Translations under genes and position numbers: made by a program | From: Rahnella sp. AA | Lineage (GTDB): Bacteria > Pseudomonadota > Gammaproteobacteria > Enterobacterales > Enterobacteriaceae | Direction of reading: 5' to 3' | Assembly: GCF_002834385.1 (NCBI RefSeq) | Contig: NZ_PITQ01000001.1 | Location: 1-64,000, forward strand | Length of the DNA stretch: 64,000 nucleotides | In this document: in pieces, positions 30,873 through 40,164 of the stretch | How the letters are laid out: each line of letters opens with the position of its first letter | Position numbering within the stretch: position 1 is the stretch's first letter | The notes under the pieces: generated by a model | Told to the model about the DNA's origin: nothing | Database searches by the model: none | What the model saw: only the letters and a program-made list of their open reading frames with translations

Positions 30873-31382
30873 TTAGCGTTTTTTCACAACGATACTGTGG
30901 TCATGTTCGCAATGATCGTGGCTGTCGCAGGTTTCAACGACTTTGCATTCCGCGCACAAACCATGCGCTTCAACGACTGAATGACGAAGCTCAAACCCGG
31001 ATTCTGCCGCCAGTTTAGCCAGACGTTCTTCGATACCGTCGGTGGTTTTTTCCGTCACCAGCCCGCAGCGGTCACAGATAAACAGCGCTGAAGTGTGGCT
31101 TGGCTCTTCAAAGTGATGACAGAGAACATAGCTGTTCGCAGATTCAACACGATGAATAAAGCCTTGTTCCAGGAGAAAATCTAACGCGCGATAAACGGTC
31201 GGTGGTTTTGCCTGAGGCTCGCTGACACGCAACAGATCAAGCAAGTCGTAGGCGCTGATCGCACCGGGCTGTTGCGTCATAAGCCGCAGAACTTCCAGCC
31301 GCTGCGGAGTCAGGCGAACATTGCGCTGCTGGCAAAGTTCTTCAGCTTGTGAAAGTAATTTTTCCGGATTATTCAGGGTCAT
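30873..31382 (-). CDS. zur: Zinc uptake regulator Zur
   Basis: Fur-family zinc-sensing repressor of 169 residues (E. coli 171). The winged helix domain includes LTPQRLEVLRLM and KPPTVYRALDFLLEQGFIHR. Structural zinc is held by CDRC and LCAEC pairs, and the regulatory site uses His and Cys residues around LCHHFEEPSH. The C-terminal tail is rich in Cys and His (CDSHDHCEHDH), as in E. coli. It controls zinc import genes elsewhere. Monocistronic here. Confidence 0.95.
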   Translation of the reverse strand: MTLNNPEKLLSQAEELCQQRNVRLTPQRLEVLRLMTQQPGAISAYDLLDLLRVSEPQAKPPTVYRALDFLLEQGFIHRVESANSYVLCHHFEEPSHTSALFICDRCGLVTEKTTDGIEERLAKLAAESGFELRHSVVEAHGLCAECKVVETCDSHDHCEHDHSIVVKKR

Positions 31383-31481
31383 AGCAGCGTTCTCTGGGCG
31401 CAGATTGGGATCGATAGGTCACATCATGCGACCATGAGTGATTTTATCATGCTTCAGACAAATCGACGAATTATGCGCCGT

Positions 31482-32678
31482 TCAGCCCGCCATACTTTCC
31501 AGTGCTTTTTCCACATACAGGTAACCGATACCCATAATTTGCTGCTCGCGGTTTAGCGTGCCGGGCGAGATATGCGTCGCCTGTGTTTTGACGTGATCGG
31601 TTCTGTCGAACGGGTTCAGCCCGCTCTGTGCGCGGACGGCATTGAGCCAGGTATCGCCAAATCCGCAGCTGCGGCCATACAGATAAATACGGTTTATGTT
31701 CAGAATATTGAGGAAGTTGTACAGGCTCAGCCCCAGCGCTTGAGCGCCTTCCATGACCTGTTCGCACAGTGCGGTTTCTCCCTGATGAAACCGGTCAATC
31801 AGCTCCTGCGTACCGGGCGTACGGGGTGGCTGTGAAGGATTTGCCGTTGCCATAAGTTGCCGGGCTTTCTTCTTCAGCGCCGACAGCGAAGCCAGCGTTT
31901 CCAGGCAGCCGTAGCGGCCACAGGCGCAGCGCATGCCCTGCGGATCGACAATCGTGTGCCCGAGCTGCCCGCTGCCAAACAGGCTGCCGCGATAAATCTG
32001 CTGATTGATCACGAAAGACGATCCGATGCCGTAATCCACGTTGATCACGCAAAAATCATGTTGGTCGTTCGCGTGCTGCCACTTCTCGGCCAGTGCCAGC
32101 ATGATGCAGTCGTTATCCATCAGGATTTCGGTTTGCAGTTTTTCCTCCAGCAAATATCTAATCTCTATTTCACCGGTCCACGGTGCCTGCGGCATACGCT
32201 GAGATACGCCGGTAGTCGGATTGACCTGCCCGTGGATCGCCAGCGCCAGCCGGATTTTCAGGCCGGGAAATGTCTTCCGGTAGTGATGAAAACAGACTTC
32301 GATTTGCGCCAGCAGCGCTTCCGGCGTTTTGACCGCAATATCCGTCAGCTGGTAACCGCTCAGCGGCAAAATCAGCCGGCTCACCAGAATACTTTCGATA
32401 CGATAGGGCGTGATGTTCATGCACAGGATCACGCTGTCGTCCGTGGTGACCTGATAACTGCCGCCGCCCAGCCCGCGTGAATGCAAATTCGCCGGATTGT
32501 GGGTGATCAGCCCGTCGTTTTGCAGATCATCAAGGATCTTACTGATGGCCGGGATCGACAGATGCGATAGCCGCGACAGCATTGATTTACTGGTATTTTT
32601 CTGCCGGTAAAGCAACGTCATCAGCACCTGCTTATTAAACTGACGTACCCGCAAATTGTTCAATCCTTCCATCGGCAT
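31482..32678 (-). CDS. ROK-family transcriptional regulator (NagC/Mlc type)
   Basis: A 398-residue repressor with an N-terminal helix-turn-helix (LSRLSHLSIPAISKILDDLQNDGLI) and a C-terminal sugar-kinase-like ROK domain (residues ~85-390). The zinc motif is CACGRYGCLE, preceded by GSGQLGHTIVDPQG. The alternative start two codons in (MEGLNNLR) is equally possible. It is divergent from the DUF5107-epimerase-porter operon, separated by 109 bp that contain a palindrome, so it is probably that operon's sugar-responsive repressor. Catalytic sugar kinase function is unlikely given the DNA-binding domain. Confidence 0.87.
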   Translation of the reverse strand: MPMEGLNNLRVRQFNKQVLMTLLYRQKNTSKSMLSRLSHLSIPAISKILDDLQNDGLITHNPANLHSRGLGGGSYQVTTDDSVILCMNITPYRIESILVSRLILPLSGYQLTDIAVKTPEALLAQIEVCFHHYRKTFPGLKIRLALAIHGQVNPTTGVSQRMPQAPWTGEIEIRYLLEEKLQTEILMDNDCIMLALAEKWQHANDQHDFCVINVDYGIGSSFVINQQIYRGSLFGSGQLGHTIVDPQGMRCACGRYGCLETLASLSALKKKARQLMATANPSQPPRTPGTQELIDRFHQGETALCEQVMEGAQALGLSLYNFLNILNINRIYLYGRSCGFGDTWLNAVRAQSGLNPFDRTDHVKTQATHISPGTLNREQQIMGIGYLYVEKALESMAG

Positions 32679-32748
32679 TTACTAAACCCCGTTTACTGAA
32701 TTGCGTGATCGTAGCGGATCCGCGCCTTTTGTACGTTGCGTAGACTCT

Positions 32749-32764
32749 CGAAATTGATATTTCG
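32749..32764. promoter_or_regulatory. Candidate operator of the ROK regulator
   Basis: The arms CGAAAT and ATTTCG flank TGAT in the divergent gap, 24 bp before the DUF5107 gene. Its AT-rich arms with a CG step recall NagC/Mlc sites. Inferred. Confidence 0.45.
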
Positions 32765-32787
32765 GTATGACGTATTGAGGACAAATC

Positions 32788-35700
32788 ATGAGCGGAACAG
32801 TAAAAGTCTGGCAGGAAGCGGTGGATTTACCGACCTGGTTAACAGGGAAACAGGACACGCACCCGATGTTTCTGGCGCATCGCGTGTATCAGGGCTCGTC
32901 CGGCGCGGTCTATCCGTACGGCGTGACCGATACGCTGACCGGTGAGAAGGTCATGAAAACCTATCAGGCGCTGTATCTGGAAAATGATTACATCAAAATC
33001 ATGCTGTTACCGGAGCTTGGCGGACGTGTACACCGCGCCTGGGACAAAGTAAAACAGCGAGATTTTGTGTATTACAACGAAGTCGTGAAACCGGCACTGG
33101 TCGGCTTGCTCGGCCCGTGGATTTCCGGCGGCATTGAATTTAACTGGCCGCAACATCACCGCCCGACCACTTTTATGCCGGTAGATTTCACGATTGCAGA
33201 GCAGGAAAACGGCGCGAAAACGGTCTGGATGGGCGAAGTTGAGCCGATGCGCGGTTTGCAGGTGATGACCGGTTTCACGGTGTATCCGGACAAAGCGCTG
33301 CTGGAGATCAGCGCCAAAATTTATAACGGCAACCCGACGCCGCGCCATTTCCTGTGGTGGGCGAACCCCGCGGTCACCGGCGGCGACGGTCATCAGAGCG
33401 TATTCCCGCCGGACGTCACCGCAGTTTTCGATCACGGCAAACGCGACGTCTCGTCATTCCCGATAGCCACCGGCACTTACTACAAAGTGGATTACTCCGC
33501 GGGCGTCGATATCTCGCGCTACAAAAACATCCCGGTGCCGACGTCGTACATGGCGGATAAATCGGACTACGATTTTGTCGGCGCGTACGACCACGATCAG
33601 CAGGGCGGATTACTGCACCTCGCCGACCATCATGTTTCGCCGGGCAAAAAACAGTGGACGTGGGGGAACTGCGATTTTGGCCGCGCGTGGGACAGAAATC
33701 TCACCGACAGCAACGGGCCGTACATTGAACTGATGACCGGCGTATTCACCGATAATCAGCCAGACTTCACCTGGCTGGATGCCTATGAAGAAAAATGTTT
33801 CGTGCAAAACTTCCTGCCTTACAGCGGGTTAGGCACGGTGCAAAATGCTTCTGAGCAGGCGGTCGTTAAGCTTGAACGTCACGGAAATACGCTCAAATGG
33901 GGCGTGTATGCCGTCAGCCCGTTGCAGGCTGCACGACTGGAAATTGCCGGTGAAAAGGGCTGCGAACTTCTGTTCGAAGACGCGGTAAACCTGCAACCGG
34001 GCGAAGTGATTCAGGGCGAGCTGCACGGCGAATTCCCGGCGCGCCTGAGGTTACGCTTGCTGGATAAACAGGGCGCAGAATTGCTGACCTATCTGGAGCA
34101 TCAGGCCGAAGAAACGCCGCTGCCATCCCCGGCCACTGCGCCGTTACCTGCGGCGGACATCACTTCTGCCGATGAAGCCTGGTTTATCGGCCAGCATCTT
34201 GAGCAGTATAACCACGCCAGTCAGGGCGCGGTGAACTACTACCGGCGCGGCGTGGCGCTCGATCCGCTGGATTATCGCTGCAATCTGGCGCTGGCGACGC
34301 TGGAATACAACCGGGCGAATTTCTCTCAGGCCATAAATCTGGCGGATGCCGCGCTGAGCCGCGCACACCGGCTGAATAAAAATCCGCAATGTGGCCTGGC
34401 GAGCCTGATACGCGCCAGTGCGCTGGCACAAAACGGCGATTTTGATGCTGCGTTTGACGGTTATTACCGCGCCGTGTGGAGCGGTAACGCCAAACCGGGC
34501 GGATACTTCGGGCTGGCGCAGATTGCGACCCGCCGCCAGCAGTTCACGCAGGCGCTGAATTTCTGTGAGCAGGGGCTGGCGGCGCAGGCCAGTCACTACG
34601 GGCTGATTGGCCTGAAAGCCCTGTTGCTGTGCCTCAGCGGGCAGGATGCTCGTCCGTTTACCGACACGCATTTGCAGCAATATCCGCTTCACTACCTTCT
34701 GCATTTTTTACGTTATCACCTCGCGCCGGACACCGACGCTGCCGCTGAACTGCGCCGCGTTACCGGACGTCGTGGCGAAAATGCCATGAATATTGCGATG
34801 CAACTGATGGACTGCGGGCAGAATTTGCTGGCGCGGGAAGCCCTGCGCGTGCTCGACAGTCAGGAAACGCTGCCACTGTATTTACGTGCGAGCCTTGAGG
34901 ACGAAGGGCGCGAAGCCTTTTGTCAGGCAGCGCGGCGCGTTTTCCCGGACAGGGTACGTTTCCCGCAATGGCTGGCGGAAGTTCGCCTGCTGGGGGCATT
35001 CCCCGATGACGCCTTTGCCCTGCATCTTCTGGCCTCTTTCCATTACAGCAAGGGCAATACCGCTGCCGCCGTTACCTGCTGGCAGCGCTGTCTGACGCTT
35101 GAACCAGACTTTGCCGATGCATGGCGCGGGCTGGGAATTTATGCGTGGAATCACCTGCACGATGCCGCCGAAGCGCGCCGCTGTCTGGAAGAAGCCTGCC
35201 GGTTACAGCCGCAGGATGCGCGTTTGTTATTTGAATCTGATTTGCTGAACCGGCTGACCGGTGTCCCGCCGCAAATCCGTCTCGCGCGGCTGGAGAAGTT
35301 ACTGCCGGTGGCGACACAGCGTGACGATCTGACCGCCGAATTGCTCAGCCTGTATAACCTCAGCGGTCAGTTACAGCCCGCCAGAGCGCTGCTGGCCGAC
35401 CGGCAGTTCCATCCGTGGGAAGGTGGCGAAGGACGGATCACCGGGCAATATCTGATGAATAAACAGCTGCTGGCTTTTGAAGCGCTGAATGCCGGAAATG
35501 TGGTTGCCGCGCAGGCGCTATTGCTGTCAGCGCTGGAATACCCGCATAACCTCAGCGAAGGGCGGCTGGTCGGGCAGACAGACAATGACATCTGTTTCTG
35601 GCTGGGTGTCTGTGCGCAAAAGCTACAGCAGCACAAGCAGGCGCAGGCGTGGTTTGAGCGCGCGGCGGCCGGTGATAAAGGCATGGGCGAGCGGCGCTAT

Positions 35701-36042
35701 TACAACGATCAGCCGGTCGATTACCTGTTCTATCAGGGAATGGCGCTGCGCAAACTTAACGATTCGGCACAGAGCCGTCAGGTCTTTACGCAGATGCTGG
35801 AATGGGCCGCTGGTGCGGAAATGCAGCCGGTCACCGACGACTTCTTTGCTGTGTCGTTGCCGGATTTAGTGGTGCTGGCCGGCGACCGTCAGAAAGACCA
35901 TCGCATCCACTGTTTGCTGGTGAAAGCGCTGGCGCTGCGCGGACTGAACGACGACGGTTCCGATGATGTGCTGCAACAGATTCTTGCGCTGGATCCGTCT
36001 TGTGCGAAAGCGCATCTTTTCTCGCAACTGCCTGACTGTTAA
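32788..36042 (+). CDS. DUF5107 protein with C-terminal TPR repeats
   Basis: A large cytoplasmic protein of 1084 residues with no signal peptide. Residues ~20-340 are the DUF5107 domain; the stretch LENDYIKIMLLPELGGRVHR resembles the start of aldose-epimerase beta-sandwiches, followed by LLGPWISGGIEFNWPQHH, which is rich in polar and aromatic residues. From about residue 460 to the end there are helical TPR-like repeats, for example LATLEYNRANFSQAINLADA and WRGLGIYAWNHLHDAAEARR. It is the first gene of an operon with an aldose-epimerase-like protein and a sugar porter. A role in handling a sugar or glycoside seems likely, but no catalytic activity is established from what I can see. Confidence 0.82.
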   Translation: MSGTVKVWQEAVDLPTWLTGKQDTHPMFLAHRVYQGSSGAVYPYGVTDTLTGEKVMKTYQALYLENDYIKIMLLPELGGRVHRAWDKVKQRDFVYYNEVVKPALVGLLGPWISGGIEFNWPQHHRPTTFMPVDFTIAEQENGAKTVWMGEVEPMRGLQVMTGFTVYPDKALLEISAKIYNGNPTPRHFLWWANPAVTGGDGHQSVFPPDVTAVFDHGKRDVSSFPIATGTYYKVDYSAGVDISRYKNIPVPTSYMADKSDYDFVGAYDHDQQGGLLHLADHHVSPGKKQWTWGNCDFGRAWDRNLTDSNGPYIELMTGVFTDNQPDFTWLDAYEEKCFVQNFLPYSGLGTVQNASEQAVVKLERHGNTLKWGVYAVSPLQAARLEIAGEKGCELLFEDAVNLQPGEVIQGELHGEFPARLRLRLLDKQGAELLTYLEHQAEETPLPSPATAPLPAADITSADEAWFIGQHLEQYNHASQGAVNYYRRGVALDPLDYRCNLALATLEYNRANFSQAINLADAALSRAHRLNKNPQCGLASLIRASALAQNGDFDAAFDGYYRAVWSGNAKPGGYFGLAQIATRRQQFTQALNFCEQGLAAQASHYGLIGLKALLLCLSGQDARPFTDTHLQQYPLHYLLHFLRYHLAPDTDAAAELRRVTGRRGENAMNIAMQLMDCGQNLLAREALRVLDSQETLPLYLRASLEDEGREAFCQAARRVFPDRVRFPQWLAEVRLLGAFPDDAFALHLLASFHYSKGNTAAAVTCWQRCLTLEPDFADAWRGLGIYAWNHLHDAAEARRCLEEACRLQPQDARLLFESDLLNRLTGVPPQIRLARLEKLLPVATQRDDLTAELLSLYNLSGQLQPARALLADRQFHPWEGGEGRITGQYLMNKQLLAFEALNAGNVVAAQALLLSALEYPHNLSEGRLVGQTDNDICFWLGVCAQKLQQHKQAQAWFERAAAGDKGMGERRYYNDQPVDYLFYQGMALRKLNDSAQSRQVFTQMLEWAAGAEMQPVTDDFFAVSLPDLVVLAGDRQKDHRIHCLLVKALALRGLNDDGSDDVLQQILALDPSCAKAHLFSQLPDC

Positions 36043-36054
36043 CCGGAGAAAATC

Positions 36055-36960
36055 ATGCCGCTCTGTTCTCTGGAAAACCGCCACCTTGCGCTGACTGTGT
36101 CGTCATCGGGCGGCACGATTTTACAGCTCTGCGCAAGATGCTCCGGCGGGGATTTTCCGCTGCTGCGCCCGGCCATGCTCAGTGACGAAACACCCGCAGC
36201 GCAGTCTGCGTGTTTTCCGCTGGTGCCGTTCGGCAACCGGCTGAAAGGGAATGTGTTCAGCTTTGAAGGGAAAACGTACCGTTTGCCGCCAAATACTGCG
36301 GATGCGCATTACCTGCACGGCGATGGCTGGCTGGCGGAGTGGGACTGTATTTTTCAGAGCACGGAGTCACTGACGCTGGCTTTTGAGCATCACAGCGACA
36401 GCTATTGTTATCGCGCCGAACAGCATTTTACGCTCGTCGGTGACCGGCTGGAGATGATAATGACCGTCACCAACCTGGCATCTCATGCACTGCCTTTCGG
36501 ACTGGGCTGGCATCCGTTTTTTCCGCTGACGGCGTCCACCCGTTTGCAAGCCTCCGCTTCGGGTTACTGGCAAGAAGAGGCGCAATATGTGGCGGGGAAA
36601 CATCATCAGACTTTGCCCGCTGGTCTGGATTTTTGTACGCATCAGCCGCTGCCGCGCCGCTGGGTGAATAACGGATTTTCCGGCTGGGATGGCTTGGCGG
36701 ATATCGTCTGGCCGGATGCCGGACAGCAATTGCGGCTGACTACACAACCGGCGTGCCCGGTGTATTTCCTGTTTATTTCTGATACCCGTTTTGACCCCGG
36801 CTATCAGCACGATTTTTTCTGCCTTGAACCCATGACCCATGCGGCAAATGACCATCATTTGCCGGGCGGTGGCTCGCTGACGGTTTTATCTCCGGGCGCT
36901 CACCTGACACAGCAAATGTCGCTGCACCGTATTGCACTGTGCGGCGATGAACATGCCTGA
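36055..36960 (+). CDS. Aldose 1-epimerase-like protein
   Basis: A 301-residue mutarotase-fold protein. Sugar-binding and catalytic residues of the family are visible: the Asn-Arg in PFGNRLKGNVF, His in HYLHGDGW, His in GLGWHPFF and the general base Glu in CLEPMTHAAND. It would interconvert alpha and beta anomers of an aldose. The start follows CGGAG, 12 nt after the DUF5107 gene, and the porter gene follows after 13 nt, so the three are an operon. The substrate is unknown; it is not the galM of the gal operon. Confidence 0.86.
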   Translation: MPLCSLENRHLALTVSSSGGTILQLCARCSGGDFPLLRPAMLSDETPAAQSACFPLVPFGNRLKGNVFSFEGKTYRLPPNTADAHYLHGDGWLAEWDCIFQSTESLTLAFEHHSDSYCYRAEQHFTLVGDRLEMIMTVTNLASHALPFGLGWHPFFPLTASTRLQASASGYWQEEAQYVAGKHHQTLPAGLDFCTHQPLPRRWVNNGFSGWDGLADIVWPDAGQQLRLTTQPACPVYFLFISDTRFDPGYQHDFFCLEPMTHAANDHHLPGGGSLTVLSPGAHLTQQMSLHRIALCGDEHA

Positions 36961-36973
36961 ATGAGGAATGATT

Positions 36974-38413
36974 ATGTCTGACTCACAAGCTTTGAATATG
37001 CCCTACGTATGGATGATTTGCCTGGTGGCTGCCTGCGGCGGCTTGCTGTTTGGTTATGACTGGGTGGTGATCGGGGGAGCCAAGCCTTTTTACGAGGCGT
37101 ATTTTGGCATCACCGACGCCGCGATGTCCGGCTGGGCGATGAGCTCTGCCTTGCTGGGCTGCGTGCTGGGCGCGGCGGTTTCCGGTTCGCTTTCTGACCG
37201 GTTTGGCCGTCGCCTGCCGCTGATTATCGCCGCGGTCTTATTTACCGCCTCCGGTATCGGCACGGCGCTGGCATTCAGTTTTGACGCCTTTGTTTTCTGG
37301 CGCATTGCGGGTGGTGTTGGTATCGGTCTGGCGTCAGCGCTGGCACCGGTATACATTGCCGAAATCAGCCCGGCAGAAAAGCGTGGCCGCTTTGTCGCCG
37401 TCAATCAGCTGACCATTGTGCTCGGCGTTCTGGCCGCACAGCTGATTAACCTGATGATTGCTGAACCCGTGGCGTCTGCCGCCGCGCAGGCCGATATTTT
37501 GCAAAGCTGGAACGGACAAACCGGCTGGCGCTACATGTTTGGTGCGGAAGCCATTCCGGCGGCAGTCTTCTTAGCGCTGATGTTTGTGGTGCCTGAATCC
37601 CCGCGCTGGCTGGCGAAAGCGAACCGTTATGCGCAGGCTGAAAAGGTTTTGGGCCGCATCGGTTCTGCCGGATATGCGCGTTCAACGCTGGCGGACATCC
37701 GCCGTTCTCTCGGTTCTGAAAGCCAGAAAGTGCCGTTCTCGGCGCTGTGGGAACCGCGTGTCCGACCGATTGTGCTGATGGGTATTGCGCTGGCGGTTTT
37801 CCAGCAGTGGTGCGGCATCAACGTGATATTCAACTATGCGCAGGAGATTTTTGCGTCTGCCGGATTTGATATCAACGACACGCTGAAATCGATTGTCGCC
37901 ACCGGCCTCATCAACCTGATTTTCACGCTGCTGGCACTGCCGCTGGTGGACAAAATCGGGCGTCGTCGTCTGATGCAGCTCGGTTCTGCGGGCCTGACCG
38001 TGATTTATATTCTGATCGGGCTGGCCTACACCTTTGGCGTGATGGGATTACCGGTGTTGCTGCTGGTGCTGGTGGCCATCGCGATTTACGCCATGACGCT
38101 CGCGCCGGTAACCTGGGTGTTACTGTCTGAAATCTTCCCGAACCGAGTGCGCGGCAACGCTATGGCGATCGGTACGCTGGCGCTCTGGATTGCCTGCTTC
38201 TTCCTGACGTATACCTTCCCGCTGATGAACGTGGCGCTGGGCGCGGCGGGCAGTTTCTTTATCTACGCGGTGATTTGTCTGGCGGGCTGGATTTTCATTC
38301 AGTGCAAAGTGCCGGAAACGCGCGGCGTCACGCTGGAAGTGCTGGAGCAGCGACTGAGCCGTACCGCCGCAGAGCGAAAAACCGACGATGCGGCCGTGTC
38401 GCAAAGCCGCTAA
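36974..38413 (+). CDS. Sugar porter-family MFS transporter
   Basis: A 479-residue inner-membrane symporter with about 12 membrane segments. Sugar-porter signatures are all present: GGLLFGYDWVVIGG, the SDRFGRR loop, PVYIAEISPAEKRGR, VPESPRWL, QQWCGINVIFNYA, DKIGRRRL and VPETRG. I chose the ATG at 36974, six nt after GAGGA, over the ATG at 36968, which abuts it. Third gene of the accessory sugar operon. Related to XylE/GalP/AraE, but the divergent ROK regulator and neighbours point to a different sugar. Confidence 0.9.
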   Translation: MSDSQALNMPYVWMICLVAACGGLLFGYDWVVIGGAKPFYEAYFGITDAAMSGWAMSSALLGCVLGAAVSGSLSDRFGRRLPLIIAAVLFTASGIGTALAFSFDAFVFWRIAGGVGIGLASALAPVYIAEISPAEKRGRFVAVNQLTIVLGVLAAQLINLMIAEPVASAAAQADILQSWNGQTGWRYMFGAEAIPAAVFLALMFVVPESPRWLAKANRYAQAEKVLGRIGSAGYARSTLADIRRSLGSESQKVPFSALWEPRVRPIVLMGIALAVFQQWCGINVIFNYAQEIFASAGFDINDTLKSIVATGLINLIFTLLALPLVDKIGRRRLMQLGSAGLTVIYILIGLAYTFGVMGLPVLLLVLVAIAIYAMTLAPVTWVLLSEIFPNRVRGNAMAIGTLALWIACFFLTYTFPLMNVALGAAGSFFIYAVICLAGWIFIQCKVPETRGVTLEVLEQRLSRTAAERKTDDAAVSQSR

Positions 38414-38521
38414 GCCGGGCGAGATGCCGAATCTTTGTTCTGTGGTATAATCAGCGATTACCTTCCCTCTGGCCGCCGTGCCGGAGGGAGCGCCACGAAC
38501 CCCTCAGCGAATGTCAGGCCG

Positions 38522-39565
38522 ATGTCAGAAACTCAACACGCAATGCCCCAGAACGCCATGTCCACAACCCAGCCATATTCCGCTCAGCGTTTTTCCGTTG
38601 CGCCGATGCTTGACTGGACCGACCGTCACTGTCGCCATTTCCACCGCCTGATGACCGGCCAGACGTTGCTGTATACCGAAATGGTCACCACCGGTGCGAT
38701 CATTCATGGCAAAGGTGATTATCTGGGCTTTGGCAATGAAGAACATCCGGTGTCTTTGCAGCTGGGCGGCAGCAATCCGGCCGATCTGGCGCACTGCGCG
38801 AAGCTGGCAGAAGAACGCGGCTATGACGAGATCAACCTGAACGTCGGTTGCCCGTCGGATCGCGTGCAGAACGGTATGTTCGGTGCCTGCCTGATGGGTC
38901 AGGCGTCGCTGGTGGCGGACTGCATTAAAGCGATGCGCGACGTGGTGTCGATTCCGGTCACCGTCAAAACCCGTATCGGGATTGACGATCAGGACAGCTA
39001 CGAATTCCTCTGCGATTTCATCCGTCAGGTGTCTGAAAACGGCGGCTGCGATACTTTTATCATTCATGCCCGTAAAGCCTGGCTTTCCGGCCTGAGCCCG
39101 AAAGAAAACCGTGAAATTCCGCCGCTGGATTACCCGCGTGTTTATCAGCTCAAGCGTGATTTCTCTCATCTGACGATGGCGATTAACGGCGGCATTAAAA
39201 CGCTGGAAGAAGCCAAAACGCATCTGCAACACATGGATGGCGTGATGGTAGGCCGCGAAGCCTATCAGAATCCGGGCATGTTGCTGAGCGTGGATCAGAC
39301 ACTGTTTGGCTCTCAGGCACCGGTGAAAACCGGCCCGGAGATTATCCGCGCGCTGTATCCGTACATCGAAGCCGAGCTGAGCAAAGGCACTTATCTGGGC
39401 CATATCACCCGCCATATTCTGGGTCTGTTCCAGGGCGTGCCGGGTGCGCGTCAGTTCCGCCGTCATCTCAGCGAAAATGCACACAAAGCGGGCGCGGGCA
39501 TCGACGTCGTTGAGCAGGCGCTCTCGATGGTCAGCCAGCCGCAGGAAGCGCCGGTTCAGGCGTAA
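38522..39565 (+). CDS. dusA: tRNA-dihydrouridine synthase A
   Basis: FMN-dependent reductase making dihydrouridine at positions 20/20a of tRNA. It has 347 residues from the ATG at 38522. Signatures are [15 protein letters not shown], the catalytic Cys in [35 protein letters not shown] and [12 protein letters not shown]. ATGs at 38543 and 38558 are alternative starts, and the ribosome site is weak. A TATAAT at 38446-38451, about 70 nt upstream, is the likely -10. Monocistronic and downstream of the sugar locus. Confidence 0.94.
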   Translation: MSETQHAMPQNAMSTTQPYSAQRFSVAPMLDWTDRHCRHFHRLMTGQTLLYTEMVTTGAIIHGKGDYLGFGNEEHPVSLQLGGSNPADLAHCAKLAEERGYDEINLNVGCPSDRVQNGMFGACLMGQASLVADCIKAMRDVVSIPVTVKTRIGIDDQDSYEFLCDFIRQVSENGGCDTFIIHARKAWLSGLSPKENREIPPLDYPRVYQLKRDFSHLTMAINGGIKTLEEAKTHLQHMDGVMVGREAYQNPGMLLSVDQTLFGSQAPVKTGPEIIRALYPYIEAELSKGTYLGHITRHILGLFQGVPGARQFRRHLSENAHKAGAGIDVVEQALSMVSQPQEAPVQA

Positions 39566-39581
39566 GCGTCTTCAAAATCGA

Positions 39582-39707
39582 AGTGAGCAAATTCACTATC
39601 AGTTAGTCAGATTTGCTATTTTTTCGCAGGCCGTTTGCGTCTGCGAAAAACTTTTTCCTGTTAAATCAGTTAATTATTTATTCCGTCACTCTGGCACGCT
39701 TCTTGTA
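39582..39707 (+). promoter_or_regulatory. pspG sigma54 promoter with PspF upstream sites
   Basis: TGGCACGCTTCTTGTA (39692-39707) fits the sigma54 -24/-12 pattern TGGCAC-N5-TTGCA with one mismatch. About 75-110 bp upstream lie AGTGAGCAAATTCACTA (39582-39598) and TTAGTCAGATTTGCTA (39603-39618), like PspF activator sites. Confidence 0.82.
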
Positions 39708-39768
39708 ATAGCTTCATCGTGTTTTGACATTACGTCTTACTGCACACTGGCTTATTAAGGAGCACCCG

Positions 39769-40005
39769 ATGCTGGAAATTCTCTTCGTGCTTGGTTTTTT
39801 CTTTATGCTGATGCTGACCGGCATTTCACTGCTGGGCATGGTGGCGGCGCTGATCGTGGCATTTGGTCTGATGATGTTGGGCGGCTTCTTTGTGATTGTT
39901 ATTAAAATGTTGCCGTGGCTGATTTTGGCGGTCATCGCTGTCTGGATTTACCGGACATTTATCCGGCCTGACGAGCCTAAATATCGCCGTCGCCGCCTGC
40001 CGTAG
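39769..40005 (+). CDS. pspG: Phage shock protein G
   Basis: A 78-residue inner-membrane protein (E. coli 80) and effector of the phage-shock response to membrane stress. The N-terminus MLEILFVLGFFFMLMLTG matches the E. coli protein. Two membrane spans are followed by a basic tail (KYRRRRLP). The start at 39769 follows AAGGAG; an upstream in-frame ATG at 39724 lies within the promoter region. The sigma54 promoter upstream places it under PspF with the pspA operon. Confidence 0.94.
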   Translation: MLEILFVLGFFFMLMLTGISLLGMVAALIVAFGLMMLGGFFVIVIKMLPWLILAVIAVWIYRTFIRPDEPKYRRRRLP

Positions 40006-40081
40006 AAAGGGCAGAAGATAAGTCGTTCTCATAACTTCATGAAATAAAGAAGATTGATGGCTGCGTTTTGAGCACAAAAAA

Positions 40082-40128
40082 ATGTAAACGTTACATCTAT
40101 AACTTTTACTTATGTGCTAGCGATCACA
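40082..40128 (+). promoter_or_regulatory. LacI-type palindrome and CRP site
   Basis: ATGTAAACGTTACAT (40082-40096) has perfect 6-bp arms and a CG-containing centre, as in LacI/PurR-family operators. TGTGCTAGCGATCACA (40113-40128) matches the CRP consensus TGTGA-N6-TCACA with one mismatch. They lie side by side upstream of a likely -10 (CATAAT, 40157-40162) and point to a regulated transcript inside the 529-bp pspG-qorA gap. Confidence 0.55.
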
Positions 40129-40164
40129 AGCTGGATCAGAATGTGCGGTCGAAATGCATAATTC

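Noticed and set aside
38525-39484. 319-codon open frame antisense to dusA
   Set aside because: It lies wholly within dusA, whose conserved motifs are intact. Its translation is rich in His, Arg and Gln, as expected from an antisense frame of a GC-rich gene.
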